DNA of 64,000 nucleotides from NCBI RefSeq assembly GCF_023499255.1, contig NZ_CP092183.1, forward strand, positions 7,622,501-7,686,500. The letters run 5' to 3'. A program made the translations under genes and the position numbers. The notes under the pieces are model-generated. The model made no database searches. It saw nothing but the letters and a program-made list of their open reading frames with translations, and had not been told where the DNA came from. Below are positions 20,518-36,102 of the stretch, piece by piece (within the stretch, counting starts at the first letter, position 1; each line of letters opens with the position of its first letter). The DNA is from Couchioplanes caeruleus. GTDB lineage: Bacteria > Actinomycetota > Actinomycetes > Mycobacteriales > Micromonosporaceae.

Positions 20518-20988
20518 TTACCAGCGGTAGTGCGCGAAGGCCTTGTTGGACTCCGCCATCTTGTGGGTGTCCTCACGCCGCTTGACGGCAGCGCCGAGGC
20601 CGTTGCTGGCGTCGAGCAGCTCGTTCTGGAGACGCTCGATCATGGTCTTCTCGCGGCGGGCCTTGGAGTACTGGACCAGCCAGCGCAGACCGAGGGTGGT
20701 CTGACGCGGCGTACGGACCTCGACCGGCACCTGGTAGGTCGCGCCGCCGACGCGGCGGCTGCGAACCTCGAGGGTCGGCTTGACGTTGTCCATGGCCCGC
20801 TTCAGCGTCACCACGGGGTCGGTACCGTTCTTCTCCCGGCAGCCCTCGAGAGCGCCGTAGACGATCCGCTCGGCGAGCTGACGCTTACCGCCGATGAGGA
20901 TCTTGTTCACCAGCTGGGTGACCAGCGGGGAGTTGTAGACCGGATCCGGAACCACCGGGTGGCGCGGAGCGGGGCCCTTACGCGGCAT
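20518..20988 (-). CDS. rpsG: 30S ribosomal protein S7
   Basis: S7 (156 aa, standard) nucleates the 16S 3-prime domain and lies at the E site. The start is ATG at 20986-20988 ([20 protein letters not shown]), one base past the rpsL stop; a longer open frame upstream overlaps rpsL and is not coding. The tail [20 protein letters not shown] is diagnostic. Confidence 0.98.
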   Translation of the reverse strand: MPRKGPAPRHPVVPDPVYNSPLVTQLVNKILIGGKRQLAERIVYGALEGCREKNGTDPVVTLKRAMDNVKPTLEVRSRRVGGATYQVPVEVRTPRQTTLGLRWLVQYSKARREKTMIERLQNELLDASNGLGAAVKRREDTHKMAESNKAFAHYRW

Positions 20989-20989
20989 G

Positions 20990-21364
20990 TCAGCTCTTCT
21001 CCTTCTTCGCGCCGTAACGGCTGCGGGCCTGCTTGCGGTTGCGGACACCCTGGGTGTCCAGCGAACCGCGGACGATCTTGTAGCGGACGCCCGGGAGGTC
21101 CTTCACACGGCCACCGCGCACGAGCACGATCGAGTGCTCCTGCAGGTTGTGGCCGACGCCCGGGATGTACGCCGTCACCTCGATCTGGCTGCTCAGCTTC
21201 ACACGAGCGACCTTGCGCAGCGCAGAGTTGGGCTTCTTGGGGGTGGTGGTGTACACGCGCGTGCACACGCCGCGCCGCTGAGGACTTCCCTTCAGCGCCG
21301 GCGTCTTGGTCTTGCTCGTCTTCGCCTGGCGGCCCTTTCGGACCAGCTGCTGGATCGTGGGCAC
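20990..21364 (-). CDS. rpsL: 30S ribosomal protein S12
   Basis: S12 (124 aa) monitors codon-anticodon pairing. The start is GTG at 21362-21364 ([20 protein letters not shown]); the 31 codons open upstream are not family sequence. Lys43 (TTPKKPNSA) and Lys88 (GGRVKDLPG), the positions mutated in streptomycin resistance, are the sensitive-type lysines. It is the first gene of the str operon, with a promoter at 21619-21647 and so a leader of about 250 nt. Confidence 0.98.
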   Translation of the reverse strand: MPTIQQLVRKGRQAKTSKTKTPALKGSPQRRGVCTRVYTTTPKKPNSALRKVARVKLSSQIEVTAYIPGVGHNLQEHSIVLVRGGRVKDLPGVRYKIVRGSLDTQGVRNRKQARSRYGAKKEKS

Positions 21365-21618
21365 CGGGTTTCTCCGCTCCCTTCGGCCGCCCTTCAGCGG
21401 CCGCACCGTCTTCGTTTCTGCCTTGTGTGCGAGCCGACCCGGAGGGTTGCCCCGCACCCGCGGTCGGGCGTGTCGTCCGGCTCACGGTCCCGCCGCACGC
21501 TCTCGCGTGCAACGAGTCTTGTCTTTGTCGGGCTTCAGCCCGTCGTGCTCACCCCGTCAGTGCCTACCGACTCGGGCGCACGCACGAGTTGCCCGGGCTA
21601 GCCCGGGCACGAGGGGAA

Positions 21619-21647
21619 AGAGTACCCACCACAGGCACGCAGGTCAA
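21619..21647 (-). promoter_or_regulatory. Sigma-70-type promoter of the str operon
   Basis: TTGACC (21642-21647) and TACTCT (21619-21624) are separated by exactly 17 bp on the minus strand, a near-consensus housekeeping promoter. Eleven bases below the -10 lies a perfect palindrome GCCCGGGC-TA-GCCCGGGC at 21591-21608, which would form a hairpin at the very 5-prime end of the transcript. The gap 21365-21758 holds no gene; apart from these two elements I see nothing in it. Confidence 0.75.
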
Positions 21648-21758
21648 AACGAACCCCGCTTGACCAGCCAGCCTGACGATGGACATCTCCGCATACCAAG
21701 TGTACCGGGTGCTCCGGCGCGACAAAGCCGAGGTGCCCGTTTCCCGCACCACACGGCA

Positions 21759-22232
21759 TCACGACGACTGCAACACCAATACCAACAGCAGAGTCAGGGC
21801 TGCGATTCCCACGCCGGCACCACCGCACGAGATGCCCGCGATGGCCACGCCGCGGCCGGTGAAGCGTACGCGGCCCGCCTGGCCGGAGCGCTTGATCTGC
21901 CGCTGGGCGACCAGTCCGACCGCGATCGCACCACCGCCGGCCAGCGCGCCCAGAAGCGCGAAGGCTCCCGCCACGACGCCTCCCCAGCCCTGGGTCGAAC
22001 CGGCGACGCCGAAGCAGAGCACGAGGGTGGCAACCAGGATGGAGGCGATGCCGGCGATGAGCGAGCCGATCGCCTGCCCGGACGTGATCGGCGCAACACG
22101 CAGCTGGACCAGGCCGAACTCCGTGCCCGGGACCGGCTCGACCCGTTCCGGGGTCCACGCCTCCCCCGGCCTGGGAAGCATCACGGCCGGCGGCTGCGGC
22201 TGTCCCGGCCACGAACCTGGCTGCTGTGTCAC
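21759..22232 (-). CDS. Small membrane protein, about four hydrophobic segments
   Basis: A 157-aa protein from GTG at 22230-22232, behind GAGAGGGAC (alternative upstream Met codons exist at 22253 and 22277). A Pro/Gln-rich N-terminus (about residues 1-50) is followed by hydrophobic segments at roughly 55-80, 85-105 and 130-155, with QRQIKRSGQAGRVRFTGRGV between the last two. That pattern (helix, short RQI..G.R.G.G loop, helix) resembles DUF4190-type proteins. The function is unknown. It lies between rpoC and rpsL but in the rare position of a gene inserted among translation genes. Confidence 0.7.
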   Translation of the reverse strand: MTQQPGSWPGQPQPPAVMLPRPGEAWTPERVEPVPGTEFGLVQLRVAPITSGQAIGSLIAGIASILVATLVLCFGVAGSTQGWGGVVAGAFALLGALAGGGAIAVGLVAQRQIKRSGQAGRVRFTGRGVAIAGISCGGAGVGIAALTLLLVLVLQSS

Positions 22233-22319
22233 GGACCGTCCCTCTCGCCGCATAAGCCTGAACGTCGAGCATGTCACCCGATGGTGGTCCGCCGCAGCCC
22301 GAGGGCCCCGCGCCGGCGA

Positions 22320-22676
22320 TCAGTCGGTCGAGGAGTCGAAGTCCTGGCCGCCCGGGGTGGCGGCGAGGTGCAGCAGGCCGGCGATGGTGGCGACGACCAG
22401 GGCGGTCAACGCGAGGACTATGCCCGCCCAGGCCAGCAAGCGGCCACGGCGCACCCACTTGCCACCGGTCAGGTAGCCGGCTGCGGCGTACTGCTCGCGG
22501 CTCACCTGACGGGCGAGCAACAACGCGACCGTGGCGGGAATCACGCCTCCGACGAACGCTCCGGTCAGGAACGCCACCAGCCCGAGCGCGAAGACAGCGC
22601 GGGCCTTGGTGGACGGCGCCGGCTCCGGATCCATCGGGTGGCGGGTGGGCGCACTGCTGGCAGCGGGGAGCGTCAC
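22320..22676 (-). CDS. Small membrane protein, unknown function
   Basis: A 118-aa protein beginning MTLPAASSAPTRHPMDPEPA, with a soluble proline-rich start and hydrophobic segments at about residues 28-55 and 80-105, separated by a basic loop (RQVSREQYAAAGYLTGGKWV). Its layout resembles the next gene downstream, so the two may be diverged relatives. It begins just after the rpoC terminator and ends 87 bp before that neighbour. I do not recognise the family. Confidence 0.65.
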   Translation of the reverse strand: MTLPAASSAPTRHPMDPEPAPSTKARAVFALGLVAFLTGAFVGGVIPATVALLLARQVSREQYAAAGYLTGGKWVRRGRLLAWAGIVLALTALVVATIAGLLHLAATPGGQDFDSSTD

Positions 22677-22695
22677 GACTCCATTCTAGAAACGG

Positions 22696-22730
22696 CGGAG
22701 GGCGCCCGCGCGATGCGCGAGCGCCCTCCG
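22696..22730 (-). terminator. Intrinsic terminator after rpoC
   Basis: Fourteen bases after the rpoC stop, arms CGGAGGGCGC and GCGCCCTCCG pair perfectly and extend inward through CGCG/CGCG. The tail contains GTTTCTAG, a short T-run. It marks the end of the rpoBC transcript and lies upstream of the two small membrane-protein genes. Confidence 0.75.
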
Positions 22731-22743
22731 ATCAAGCAAACCG

Positions 22744-26634
<3,891 letters not shown>

Positions 26635-26683
26635 TTGGACTATCCCTCGTGTTTCGTTGCTCGGATAAATTCCAGGCCGGCGG

Positions 26684-26720
26684 GGGTGTCCCCGGTGGTC
26701 TCAGACCGCCGGGGACACCC
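26684..26720 (-). other. rpoB-rpoC intergenic hairpin
   Basis: Twelve-base arms GGGTGTCCCCGG / CCGGGGACACCC, extended past one mismatch by GGTC/GACC, form a long hairpin starting four bases after the rpoB stop. The flank on the rpoC side (CCCGCCGGCC) is not T-rich. It may be an RNase processing site or partial terminator balancing beta and beta-prime synthesis; that is inference. Confidence 0.6.
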
Positions 26721-26724
26721 TCCG

Positions 26725-30165
<3,441 letters not shown>

Positions 30166-30302
30166 GATGCGTCCTTCCGAGGACCGGTGCTGCTGATGCG
30201 GCTGTCTGCGCTACGGACTGCCGGGCACTCCAATGAACCCCCAGGAAATCATCCGGATGGATGTTCCTGCAGGGCTCAAGGCAGAAGGCAGCGCAAACTA
30301 GC

Positions 30303-30331
30303 AGTGTAGCCGCTCGGCTAACCGCTGTCCA
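30303..30331 (-). promoter_or_regulatory. rpoBp: Promoter of rpoBC
   Basis: TGGACA (30326-30331) and TACACT (30303-30308) are spaced 17 bp apart on the minus strand, about 140 bp before the rpoB TTG. This is the best sigma-70-type match in the 560-bp gap between the rplL terminator and rpoB, and shows that rpoBC can be transcribed independently of rplJL. In 30332-30724 I see no gene and no further clear element. Confidence 0.65.
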
Positions 30332-30724
30332 GCCCACACCGGAGGGGGCCTGCGGAACGTGTCCCCGCGGCTGCTGACCTGTGCTTTCTCGGTCAGTGCC
30401 TCGTGCGGGGCCGCTCGGAACGCGGCGAAACTCCCTCGGGTGCCGGTCTGCGAGGAACCTGGCAGAAGCAGGTATACCCACAGGACGGCTGTCGCAAGCG
30501 CGGAAACTTGCTGATGCCAGCGTGCCTGTCAGCGGACACACAGTCAAGGGTTGTGCCGCGGGTCGGTCCTGTGCCGTCGCCCGCCGGACGCGGCATAGAG
30601 ACCTTAACGCAGCAAAAGAAGAGGTTCGCGGCTTTCGTCCGTCAACCTTCCGACCCCTCGCTGCCACCGCGCTGACCTGGGCTTTTTCTGACCCGGCCGG
30701 GCCGCGGCCCGACGGTCCGAGCCC

Positions 30725-30769
30725 GAAAAGCCGCGCAGGCGGAGGCTCCGGAGAGCCCCCGCCTGCGGC
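30725..30769 (-). terminator. Intrinsic terminator after rplL
   Basis: Fifteen-base arms at 30734-30748 and 30753-30767 (CGCAGGCGGGGGCTC with one G-U pair) enclose a four-base loop and are followed by CGGCTTTTC on the minus strand. This is a textbook intrinsic terminator 26 bp after the rplL stop. It separates rplJL from rpoBC, which in many bacteria are joined by partial read-through. Confidence 0.85.
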
Positions 30770-30794
30770 GAGGAAAAAGCGATGAAACGTCAGG

Positions 30795-31181
30795 TCACTT
30801 GAGGGTGACCTTGGCGCCCTCACCCTCGAGCTTGGCCTTGGCCTCCTCGGCCTTCTCCTTGTTGACGCCCTCGAGGATCGCCTTCGGGGCGCTCTCGACG
30901 GTGTCCTTGGCCTCCTTGAGGCCCAGGCCGGTCAGCTCACGGACGACCTTGATGACCTGGATCTTCTTGCCACCGTCCGACTCGAGGACGACGTCGAAGG
31001 AGTCCTTCTCGGCCTCGGCCGGCGCGCCGCCGTCCGAGGTCGGGGCGGCAGCCGCGAGGGCGACCGGCGCAGCCGCGGTGACCTCGAAGGTCTCCTCGAA
31101 CTGCTTCACGAACTCGGACAGCTCGATCAGCGTCATCTCCTTGAACGCGTCGAGCAGCTCGTCGGTGCTGAGCTTCGCCAT
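30795..31181 (-). CDS. rplL: 50S ribosomal protein L7/L12
   Basis: The stalk protein (128 aa) that recruits translational GTPases. The start is ATG at 31179-31181 ([20 protein letters not shown]); the upstream open codons are not family sequence. The N-terminal dimer domain, an Ala-rich hinge (about residues 38-55) and the C-terminal factor-binding domain ([20 protein letters not shown]) are in order. It lies 54 bp after rplJ and before an intrinsic terminator. Confidence 0.98.
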   Translation of the reverse strand: MAKLSTDELLDAFKEMTLIELSEFVKQFEETFEVTAAAPVALAAAAPTSDGGAPAEAEKDSFDVVLESDGGKKIQVIKVVRELTGLGLKEAKDTVESAPKAILEGVNKEKAEEAKAKLEGEGAKVTLK

Positions 31182-31235
31182 GTCTGGCAACCTTTCGTTG
31201 TTTCTGTGGATGTAAGTCAACTCCGCACGGGCCCG

Positions 31236-31781
31236 TCAGGCCGCGGCGGAACCGTCCTGCGCGCGCTTGTCCTGCAGTGCGGCCGCCAGGCGTGCGACCT
31301 GGGCGAGCGGGGCCTGGAAGGTGCCCGCGGCCTTGGTCAGGTTGCCCTTCATGGCGCCGGCCAGCTTGGCCAGCAGCACCTCGCGAGGCTCGAGGTCGGC
31401 GATCTTGCCAACCTCCTCGGCCGAGATGGCCTTGCCCTCGAAGACGCCGCCCTTGATCACCAGGGCCGGGTTGGTGCGGGCGAAGGCCCGAAGGCCCTTG
31501 GCCGCCTCGACCGGGTCACCGGAGACGAAGGCGAGCGCGGTAGGACCGGCGAAGAGCGCGTCGAGGCCCTCGATGCCCGCATCGCTGGCCGCCCGCTTCG
31601 CGAGCGTGTTCTTCGACACGGAGTACTTCGTGTCGTCACCGAGCGAGCGCCGCAGCGCGGTGAGCTCAGCGACCGTCAGGCCGCGGTACTCGGTCAACAC
31701 GGTGGCCGACGAGTTACGGAACTGCTCCGTGAGCTCGGCGACGGCAGTGGCCTTGTCGGCCCGGACCGGCTTGTCCGCCAT
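31236..31781 (-). CDS. rplJ: 50S ribosomal protein L10
   Basis: L10 (181 aa) is the base of the stalk and carries L7/L12 dimers on its C-terminal helix. The start is ATG at 31779-31781 behind GAGGAGGGAC ([20 protein letters not shown]). The core [20 protein letters not shown] is diagnostic. It is separated from rplA by an ABC transporter pair, so it is not directly linked to nusG-rplA. It has its own promoter and a structured leader. Confidence 0.98.
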   Translation of the reverse strand: MADKPVRADKATAVAELTEQFRNSSATVLTEYRGLTVAELTALRRSLGDDTKYSVSKNTLAKRAASDAGIEGLDALFAGPTALAFVSGDPVEAAKGLRAFARTNPALVIKGGVFEGKAISAEEVGKIADLEPREVLLAKLAGAMKGNLTKAAGTFQAPLAQVARLAAALQDKRAQDGSAAA

Positions 31782-31840
31782 GTCCCTCCTCTCTCGTTGC
31801 TCAAGAGCCGCTGGGTGATGCTTGCGGGACCCGAACACGA

Positions 31841-31873
31841 GAAACGCCCCGGCGCAGGGCGCACGGGGCGGGA
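31841..31873 (-). promoter_or_regulatory. Hairpin in the rplJ leader (candidate L10 autoregulatory leader)
   Basis: On the minus strand, CGCCCCG (31864-31870) pairs with CGGGGCG (31845-31851) around a self-complementary loop, and is followed directly by TTTCTCGTGTT. It therefore looks like an intrinsic terminator placed 60 bp inside the leader, upstream of the rplJ start. L10-L12 binding to the rplJ leader controls this operon in other bacteria; an attenuation version of that control is the natural hypothesis here. Confidence 0.55.
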
Positions 31874-32034
31874 CATGGGCGCAGGTAGGCGCCGACATGA
31901 TCACGAACCGTTCTCCCCTGCGCGGGCCGCCCGCCTGTTGCGGGACCTTCGGCCGTGGCCTCGAGCTCCGACAGGAACAGTCGGGCTGCGGGGCTGCGGT
32001 AACCAGCGGTCTGTGGGTGGAACTCCGAGATGGA

Positions 32035-32063
32035 AGAGTACGCGGCCGAGCGCGCCAGACCAA
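32035..32063 (-). promoter_or_regulatory. Promoter of rplJL
   Basis: TTGGTC (32058-32063) and TACTCT (32035-32040) are 17 bp apart on the minus strand. The -10 and the following bases match those of the str operon promoter (TACTCTTCC versus TACTCTTTCC). It would give a leader of about 250 nt before rplJ. The whole gap 31782-32319 has no gene. Confidence 0.65.
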
Positions 32064-32190
32064 ATCGACCTTGCACGCCACCGATCAGCAGGCCCGCCGG
32101 GCGCCGCCGTGGTGGCGTGGCACGGCGTCCGCTCTACGCCGTGCGGCGTCGGCCCTGGTGGCGCAGCACGGACGCTGCGCACTCCCCCGC

Positions 32191-32235
32191 CCCGGACCGA
32201 CGGCCCACACCGCGGCCCGGACCGACGGCCCACAC
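32191..32235. repeat. Two 20-bp direct repeats
   Basis: The 20-mer CCCGGACCGACGGCCCACAC occurs identically at 32191-32210 and 32216-32235 (period 25). Nearby are inverted repeats at 32161-32180 (GCGCAGC/GCTGCGC) and 32136-32149 (ACGCCG/CGGCGT). They lie between the ABC permease stop and the rplJ promoter and could be regulator sites or simple duplication. Confidence 0.6.
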
Positions 32236-32319
32236 TGCCCGGCCCCGGAGCGCCGGGCTGGCGTCGCAATCCTGACCGACCCGTCGCGCTCCGGCCTGGA
32301 CCGCCGGTCGCGGTCCGGG

Positions 32320-33012
32320 TCAGCTGCGACTTCGGCGGAGCCAGGCGTACGCGGTGAAGACGGCGGCGCACCAGAGGATCGTCCAGCCGCTGAGGAGCCA
32401 GAGGTCACCGGCCGGCGGCAGCGGTACGGCAGCGAGCGCCCGAGCGGTTGCCATGAGCGGGGGTACGAGCCAGGGCGCGATCGATCCTCGGAGGCCGAGG
32501 ACCACGCCGAGCACCGCGCCGGTCACGAGCACCGTGATGCCTGCCCGGATGCTCCGGGTCACGGCCCGGCTCGCCAGCGCACCCAGCCCGACGCCGGCGG
32601 CCAGCGAGAGCAGGTGCGCCAGGACGCCGAGACCGACGCTCGCGCCCACCGACGGTTCGCCGGGCTCCGGGCCTCGGATCGCCCCCAATGGCAACGGCGC
32701 CACGATGGCTACCAGGCAGAACACCGAACCCATGACCGCGGCCGCGAGGGCTCCGGCAGCGGCTTCCCGCGCCGGGCCTACGGCGACGCGGGCGAGGCGG
32801 CGCTGAACGTCGGGCTCGGCGTCGAGGAGCACCTTGGTCAGCCAGGCGAAGACGGGGAAGAACATGACGGCGGAGTAGCCGTATGCCGGGGCGGCCGCCG
32901 ACTTCCCGCCGCCGTGGATGACACCCAGCACGACCATGCCGGCGATCAGCGGGGCGAGGATCCGGCCACTGCGGACGAAGCCCGTGAGGCGCATGCGGAC
33001 CAGGGATGTCAT
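32320..33012 (-). CDS. ABC transporter permease, unknown substrate
   Basis: A 230-aa integral membrane protein starting MTSLVRMRLTGFVRSGRILA, with about six hydrophobic segments and no periplasmic binding motif. Its ATG overlaps the stop of the ATPase gene by four bases, so the two form one exporter or stress-type transporter. The pair is inserted between rplA and rplJ. The substrate cannot be told from sequence. Confidence 0.8.
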   Translation of the reverse strand: MTSLVRMRLTGFVRSGRILAPLIAGMVVLGVIHGGGKSAAAPAYGYSAVMFFPVFAWLTKVLLDAEPDVQRRLARVAVGPAREAAAGALAAAVMGSVFCLVAIVAPLPLGAIRGPEPGEPSVGASVGLGVLAHLLSLAAGVGLGALASRAVTRSIRAGITVLVTGAVLGVVLGLRGSIAPWLVPPLMATARALAAVPLPPAGDLWLLSGWTILWCAAVFTAYAWLRRSRS

Positions 33013-33755
33013 CGCGGCTGCTCCTCGCGTACGCCAAGGATGCGGTGACCGTCGGCACTAAGCCGGGCCACCGCCCGTTCGGCGTCCGCCCGGCGGACGG
33101 CGATCTCGATGACCACGTCGTCGGACGGCTCACCGGCGGGCTCGGTGACCTCGGCGTGGGTGCTCAGGGTGGCGTCGGCCACACGCCAGCGGATGGCGTC
33201 GGGCAGGCCGGCGATCTCCCCGCGGTGGTCGCTGACCAGGACCGCTCCCCCGGCAGCCGTGACCTCCGCGACGATCTCCGGGATCAGCGTGCGGGCGTGC
33301 GCGTCGAGGCCCTCCCACGGCTCGTCCAGCACCAGCAGACCGGGCGGGCGCAGCAGCGCCTGGGCGAGGCCCACCTTCTGCGCCGTGCCCTTGGAGAGCG
33401 CGCTCAGCCGGGTGTGTCGGTGGTCGGTGAGGCCGAGCCGCTCGATCCAGCGGTCCACCTCGGCCGCGCCTCGCAGACCGCGGAGCGCGGACATGGCGGT
33501 CAGGTACTGATGAGTGGTGAACGGCTGGTCGGCCGGGAACCTCTCGGGCACCCAGCCCACCACGGCCGGCCGGTCGTGCACGGCGCCGCGGGTCGGACGC
33601 AGGACGCCCGCGGCGAGCTGGAGCAGAGTGGACTTGCCCGCGCCGTTGCGGCCCAGGATCACGATCGTCCGGCCGGGCACGACCTCAGCGTCCACCGCCT
33701 GCAGGGTCCACGGGAGCCTGCGCGCGTACCGGAAATGGACCTGGTCGAATCGCAC
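33009..33755 (-). CDS. ABC transporter ATP-binding protein
   Basis: An ABC ATPase. I prefer GTG at 33753-33755 (VRFDQVHFRYARRLPWTLQA, 248 aa); a TTG six codons upstream is also open but lies against the rplA terminator. Walker A GRNGAGKST, the degenerate signature LSKGTAQKVGLAQALL, Walker B LLVLDEPWEGLD and the H-loop VSDHR are visible. A C-terminal extension (about residues 190-248) follows the ATPase core. It is coupled to the downstream permease by a four-base overlap. Confidence 0.88.
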   Translation of the reverse strand: MRFDQVHFRYARRLPWTLQAVDAEVVPGRTIVILGRNGAGKSTLLQLAAGVLRPTRGAVHDRPAVVGWVPERFPADQPFTTHQYLTAMSALRGLRGAAEVDRWIERLGLTDHRHTRLSALSKGTAQKVGLAQALLRPPGLLVLDEPWEGLDAHARTLIPEIVAEVTAAGGAVLVSDHRGEIAGLPDAIRWRVADATLSTHAEVTEPAGEPSDDVVIEIAVRRADAERAVARLSADGHRILGVREEQPR

Positions 33756-33770
33756 GCAGGCAGCCTCGCA

Positions 33771-33804
33771 CAAAGAAAGGCCCCCGGGGTGTCCCCGGGG
33801 GCCT
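33771..33804 (-). terminator. Intrinsic terminator after rplA
   Basis: Perfect 12-bp arms AGGCCCCCGGGG / CCCCGGGGGCCT (33778-33789 and 33793-33804) enclose a three-base loop and are followed on the minus strand by TTTCTTTG. It lies 18 bp after the rplA stop and ends the secE-nusG-rplA transcript. A consensus DnaA-box nonamer TGTGGATAA sits between it and rplA (33807-33815). Confidence 0.9.
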
Positions 33805-33822
33805 CCTGTGGATAACCGTGGA

Positions 33823-34536
33823 TCAGGCCTCGATGTTGCCGACCAGGCCCTTGGTCACGTTCGGGTCGACCGGCACGCCGGGGCCCATGGTGGTGCTGAC
33901 CGTGACCTTCTTCAGGTACTTGCCCTTGGCGGCGGACGGCTTGGCCCGCAGGACCTCGTCGAGCACCGCGCCGTAGTTCTCCACCAGCTGCTGCTCGCTG
34001 AACGAGGCCTTGCCGATGATGAGGTGCAGGTTCGAGTGCTTGTCCACGCGGAACGTGATCTTGCCGCCCTTGATGTCCGAGACCGCCTTGGTCACGTCCA
34101 TGGTGACCGTGCCGGTCTTCGGGTTCGGCATGAGACCGCGGGGGCCGAGGATCCGGGCGATGCGGCCGATCTTGGCCATCTGGTCCGGCGTGGCGATGGC
34201 GGCGTCGAAGTCGAGCCAGCCGCCCTGGATGCGGGCCACGAGCTCGTCGGTGCCGACCTCGTCGGCGCCGGCCGCGACGGCCTCCTCGGCCTTCGCGCCC
34301 TGGGCGAAGACGATCACGCGGGCGGTCTTACCGGTGCCGTGCGGCAGGTTGACCGTGCCACGAACCATCTGGTCCGCCTTGCGGGGGTCGACGCCGAGGC
34401 GCATGGCGACCTCGACCGTGGCGTCGAACTTGGTGGAGCTGCTGTCCTTCGCCAGCTTCACGGCCTCGGTGGGCTCGTACAGCTTGGCGGCGTCGATCTG
34501 CTCGGCGGCCTTGCGGTAGGCCTTGCTGCGCTGCAT
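33823..34536 (-). CDS. rplA: 50S ribosomal protein L1
   Basis: L1 (237 aa) forms the L1 stalk that moves E-site tRNA and is a classical translational repressor of rplK-rplA. It begins [20 protein letters not shown] and includes the signature [20 protein letters not shown]. The gene is full length and ends at an intrinsic terminator. What is odd is its neighbour: rplK, which precedes rplA in nearly all bacteria, is not there, and nusG lies only 126 bp upstream. Confidence 0.98.
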   Translation of the reverse strand: MQRSKAYRKAAEQIDAAKLYEPTEAVKLAKDSSSTKFDATVEVAMRLGVDPRKADQMVRGTVNLPHGTGKTARVIVFAQGAKAEEAVAAGADEVGTDELVARIQGGWLDFDAAIATPDQMAKIGRIARILGPRGLMPNPKTGTVTMDVTKAVSDIKGGKITFRVDKHSNLHLIIGKASFSEQQLVENYGAVLDEVLRAKPSAAKGKYLKKVTVSTTMGPGVPVDPNVTKGLVGNIEA

Positions 34537-34596
34537 TTCTCGTACTCCTGTGGTTGATGGCGGAACGCGCCTTTCGCGCCCCTCCCACGACGTGCT

Positions 34597-34655
34597 GCGG
34601 GCGGATGCCCGCCGGACACAACCGTGCCCCGGCCCGGAGCATTCCGGGCTCGGGG
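34597..34655 (-). other. Two hairpins in the nusG-rplA gap
   Basis: The 126-bp gap contains a strong hairpin at 34627-34655 (CCCCG-A-GCCCGGA / TCCGGGC-CGGGG) beginning 7 bp after the nusG stop, and a second at 34597-34612 (GCGGGC-ATCC-GCCCGC). Neither has a T-tract. rplA has a ribosome-binding site CAGGAG. The gap is too short for rplK (about 430 bp). Confidence 0.65.
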
Positions 34656-34662
34656 CCGCCGC

Positions 34663-35388
34663 CTAGATCTTGGCGACCTGGTTGAAGTTCAGCTCGACCG
34701 GCGTCTCGCGGCCGAAGATGGAGACCAGGACCTTGAGCTTCTGCTGGTCGGCGTTGATCTCGGAGATCGAGGCCGGCAGCGAGGCGAACGCGCCATCGGT
34801 GACGGTGACCGAGTCGCCGACCTCGAAGTCGAGGACCTTGACCTCGGGCTTGGCCTTCTTCTCCTCGGCCTGCACGGCCGGGGCCAGCCACTTCAGCACC
34901 TCGTCGAGCGACAGCGGCGCCGGGCGGTCCACCCGGTCGGTCGCGCCGACGAAGCCCGTCACGCCCGGCGTATTGCGCACGCAGGAGTACGACTCCGGGG
35001 TCAGGTCCATCCGGACGAGGATGTAGCCGGGGAAGACCTTGGCCTGCACCTGGTTGCGCTTGCCGTTCTTGACCTCGACCTCTTCGCGGGTCGGCACCTC
35101 GACCTGGAAGATGAAGTCCTCCATGTCGAGGCTCGTGATCCGGGTCTCGAGGTTGGTCTTGACCTTGTTCTCGTAGCCGGCGTAGGAGTGCACCACGTAC
35201 CAGTCACCGGGGGCGTAGCGCAGCTTCTGGCGCAGCTCGGCGACCGGGTCGTAATCCTCGTCCACGTCCGGCGCCGCCACCTCGGCGGCGGGCTCAGCAG
35301 CGGCCTCGACCGACTCAGCGTCGTCCGCCGTCGCCACCGAGGCCTGCTCCTCGGCGGGGAAGGCGGTCTCGTCGTCGTACTCAGGCAC
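34663..35388 (-). CDS. nusG: Transcription termination/antitermination factor NusG
   Basis: NusG (241 aa) binds RNA polymerase and, through its KOW domain, S10/NusE or Rho. It begins [20 protein letters not shown]; an acidic N-terminal extension of about 60 residues is followed by the NGN domain ([20 protein letters not shown]), and a KOW domain from about residue 185 ([20 protein letters not shown]) ending NFNQVAKI. The acidic extension is common in actinobacterial NusG. It lies 54 bp after secE. Confidence 0.97.
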   Translation of the reverse strand: MPEYDDETAFPAEEQASVATADDAESVEAAAEPAAEVAAPDVDEDYDPVAELRQKLRYAPGDWYVVHSYAGYENKVKTNLETRITSLDMEDFIFQVEVPTREEVEVKNGKRNQVQAKVFPGYILVRMDLTPESYSCVRNTPGVTGFVGATDRVDRPAPLSLDEVLKWLAPAVQAEEKKAKPEVKVLDFEVGDSVTVTDGAFASLPASISEINADQQKLKVLVSIFGRETPVELNFNQVAKI

Positions 35389-35407
35389 GCTTGCTCACTT
35401 CCGTAAC

Positions 35408-35461
35408 TATCAGCTTCAGTTGCCGAACGACGCCTATCAGCTTCAGTTGCCGAAGGACGCC
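35408..35461. repeat. 27-bp tandem duplication at the secE 3-prime end
   Basis: Two copies of a 27-bp unit, starting TATCAGCTTCAGTTGCCGAA, lie head to tail at 35408-35434 and 35435-35461, differing by one base (CGACGCC versus GGACGCC). The right copy contains the last secE codons and its stop; the left copy lies in the secE-nusG spacer. It looks like a recent slip or unequal-recombination event. Confidence 0.85.
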
Positions 35462-35811
35462 AGGATGCCCTTGCCGAACCCGTAGTCCAGCACGGCGACG
35501 ATCGTGGTCATCACGGCGACGAACACGATCACGACCGCCGTGTAGGTCAGCAGTTCCTTGCGGGTCGGCCAGATGACCTTACGCAGCTCACTGACGACCT
35601 CGCGGAAGAAACCGCCGATGCGGCCACCACGACGGCCTTCCTTCGACCGGGGCTTGTCGGCGTTCTCGGTGCGCTCGCGGACGGCAGTGCCGCCGCCCCG
35701 CGTCACCGGCTCGCCAGCCTCCGCGTCATCATCGGCGACTGCGTCGTCGAACACCTCGTCCTCGGGGCGGTCGCCTGCAGCGTCGTCACCGGGTCGCTTC
35801 CTCTCGGCCAC
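35443..35811 (-). CDS. secE: Protein translocase subunit SecE
   Basis: SecE (122 aa) clamps SecY. A long charged N-terminal region (MAERKRPGDDAAGDRPEDEV and on) is followed by the conserved amphipathic helix (FFREVVSELRKVIWPTRKEL) and one membrane span (about residues 88-112). This one-span form is usual in actinobacteria. The gene sits between tRNA-Trp and nusG as in most bacteria; its end is partly duplicated downstream. Confidence 0.96.
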   Translation of the reverse strand: MAERKRPGDDAAGDRPEDEVFDDAVADDDAEAGEPVTRGGGTAVRERTENADKPRSKEGRRGGRIGGFFREVVSELRKVIWPTRKELLTYTAVVIVFVAVMTTIVAVLDYGFGKGILASFGN

Positions 35812-35927
35812 TTCGCCCTCTTCCGTCGTCGGTCGGTGGATGTCACATCAGCGCCCTACGCGGCGCGCGGATGTACCGGCGGCCCGCGCCGGGCGGGTCC
35901 GCCGCCGGGCCGATACGGGTCGGTGCG

Positions 35928-36000
<73 letters not shown>

Positions 36001-36102
36001 ACGTGAGGAGCCGACACATGACCTTTCGCACGCGAAAGGCAGGGCCGAATACCCCACGGCGGACCAGTGTACGGGTAGGTCCGCGTGATTCCCAACCCGG
36101 GC

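Noticed and set aside
18195..20585. A 796-codon plus-strand frame opposite fusA.
   Set aside because: Low-complexity Arg/Asp/Leu/Val/Gly composition typical of an antisense shadow, with no start signal.
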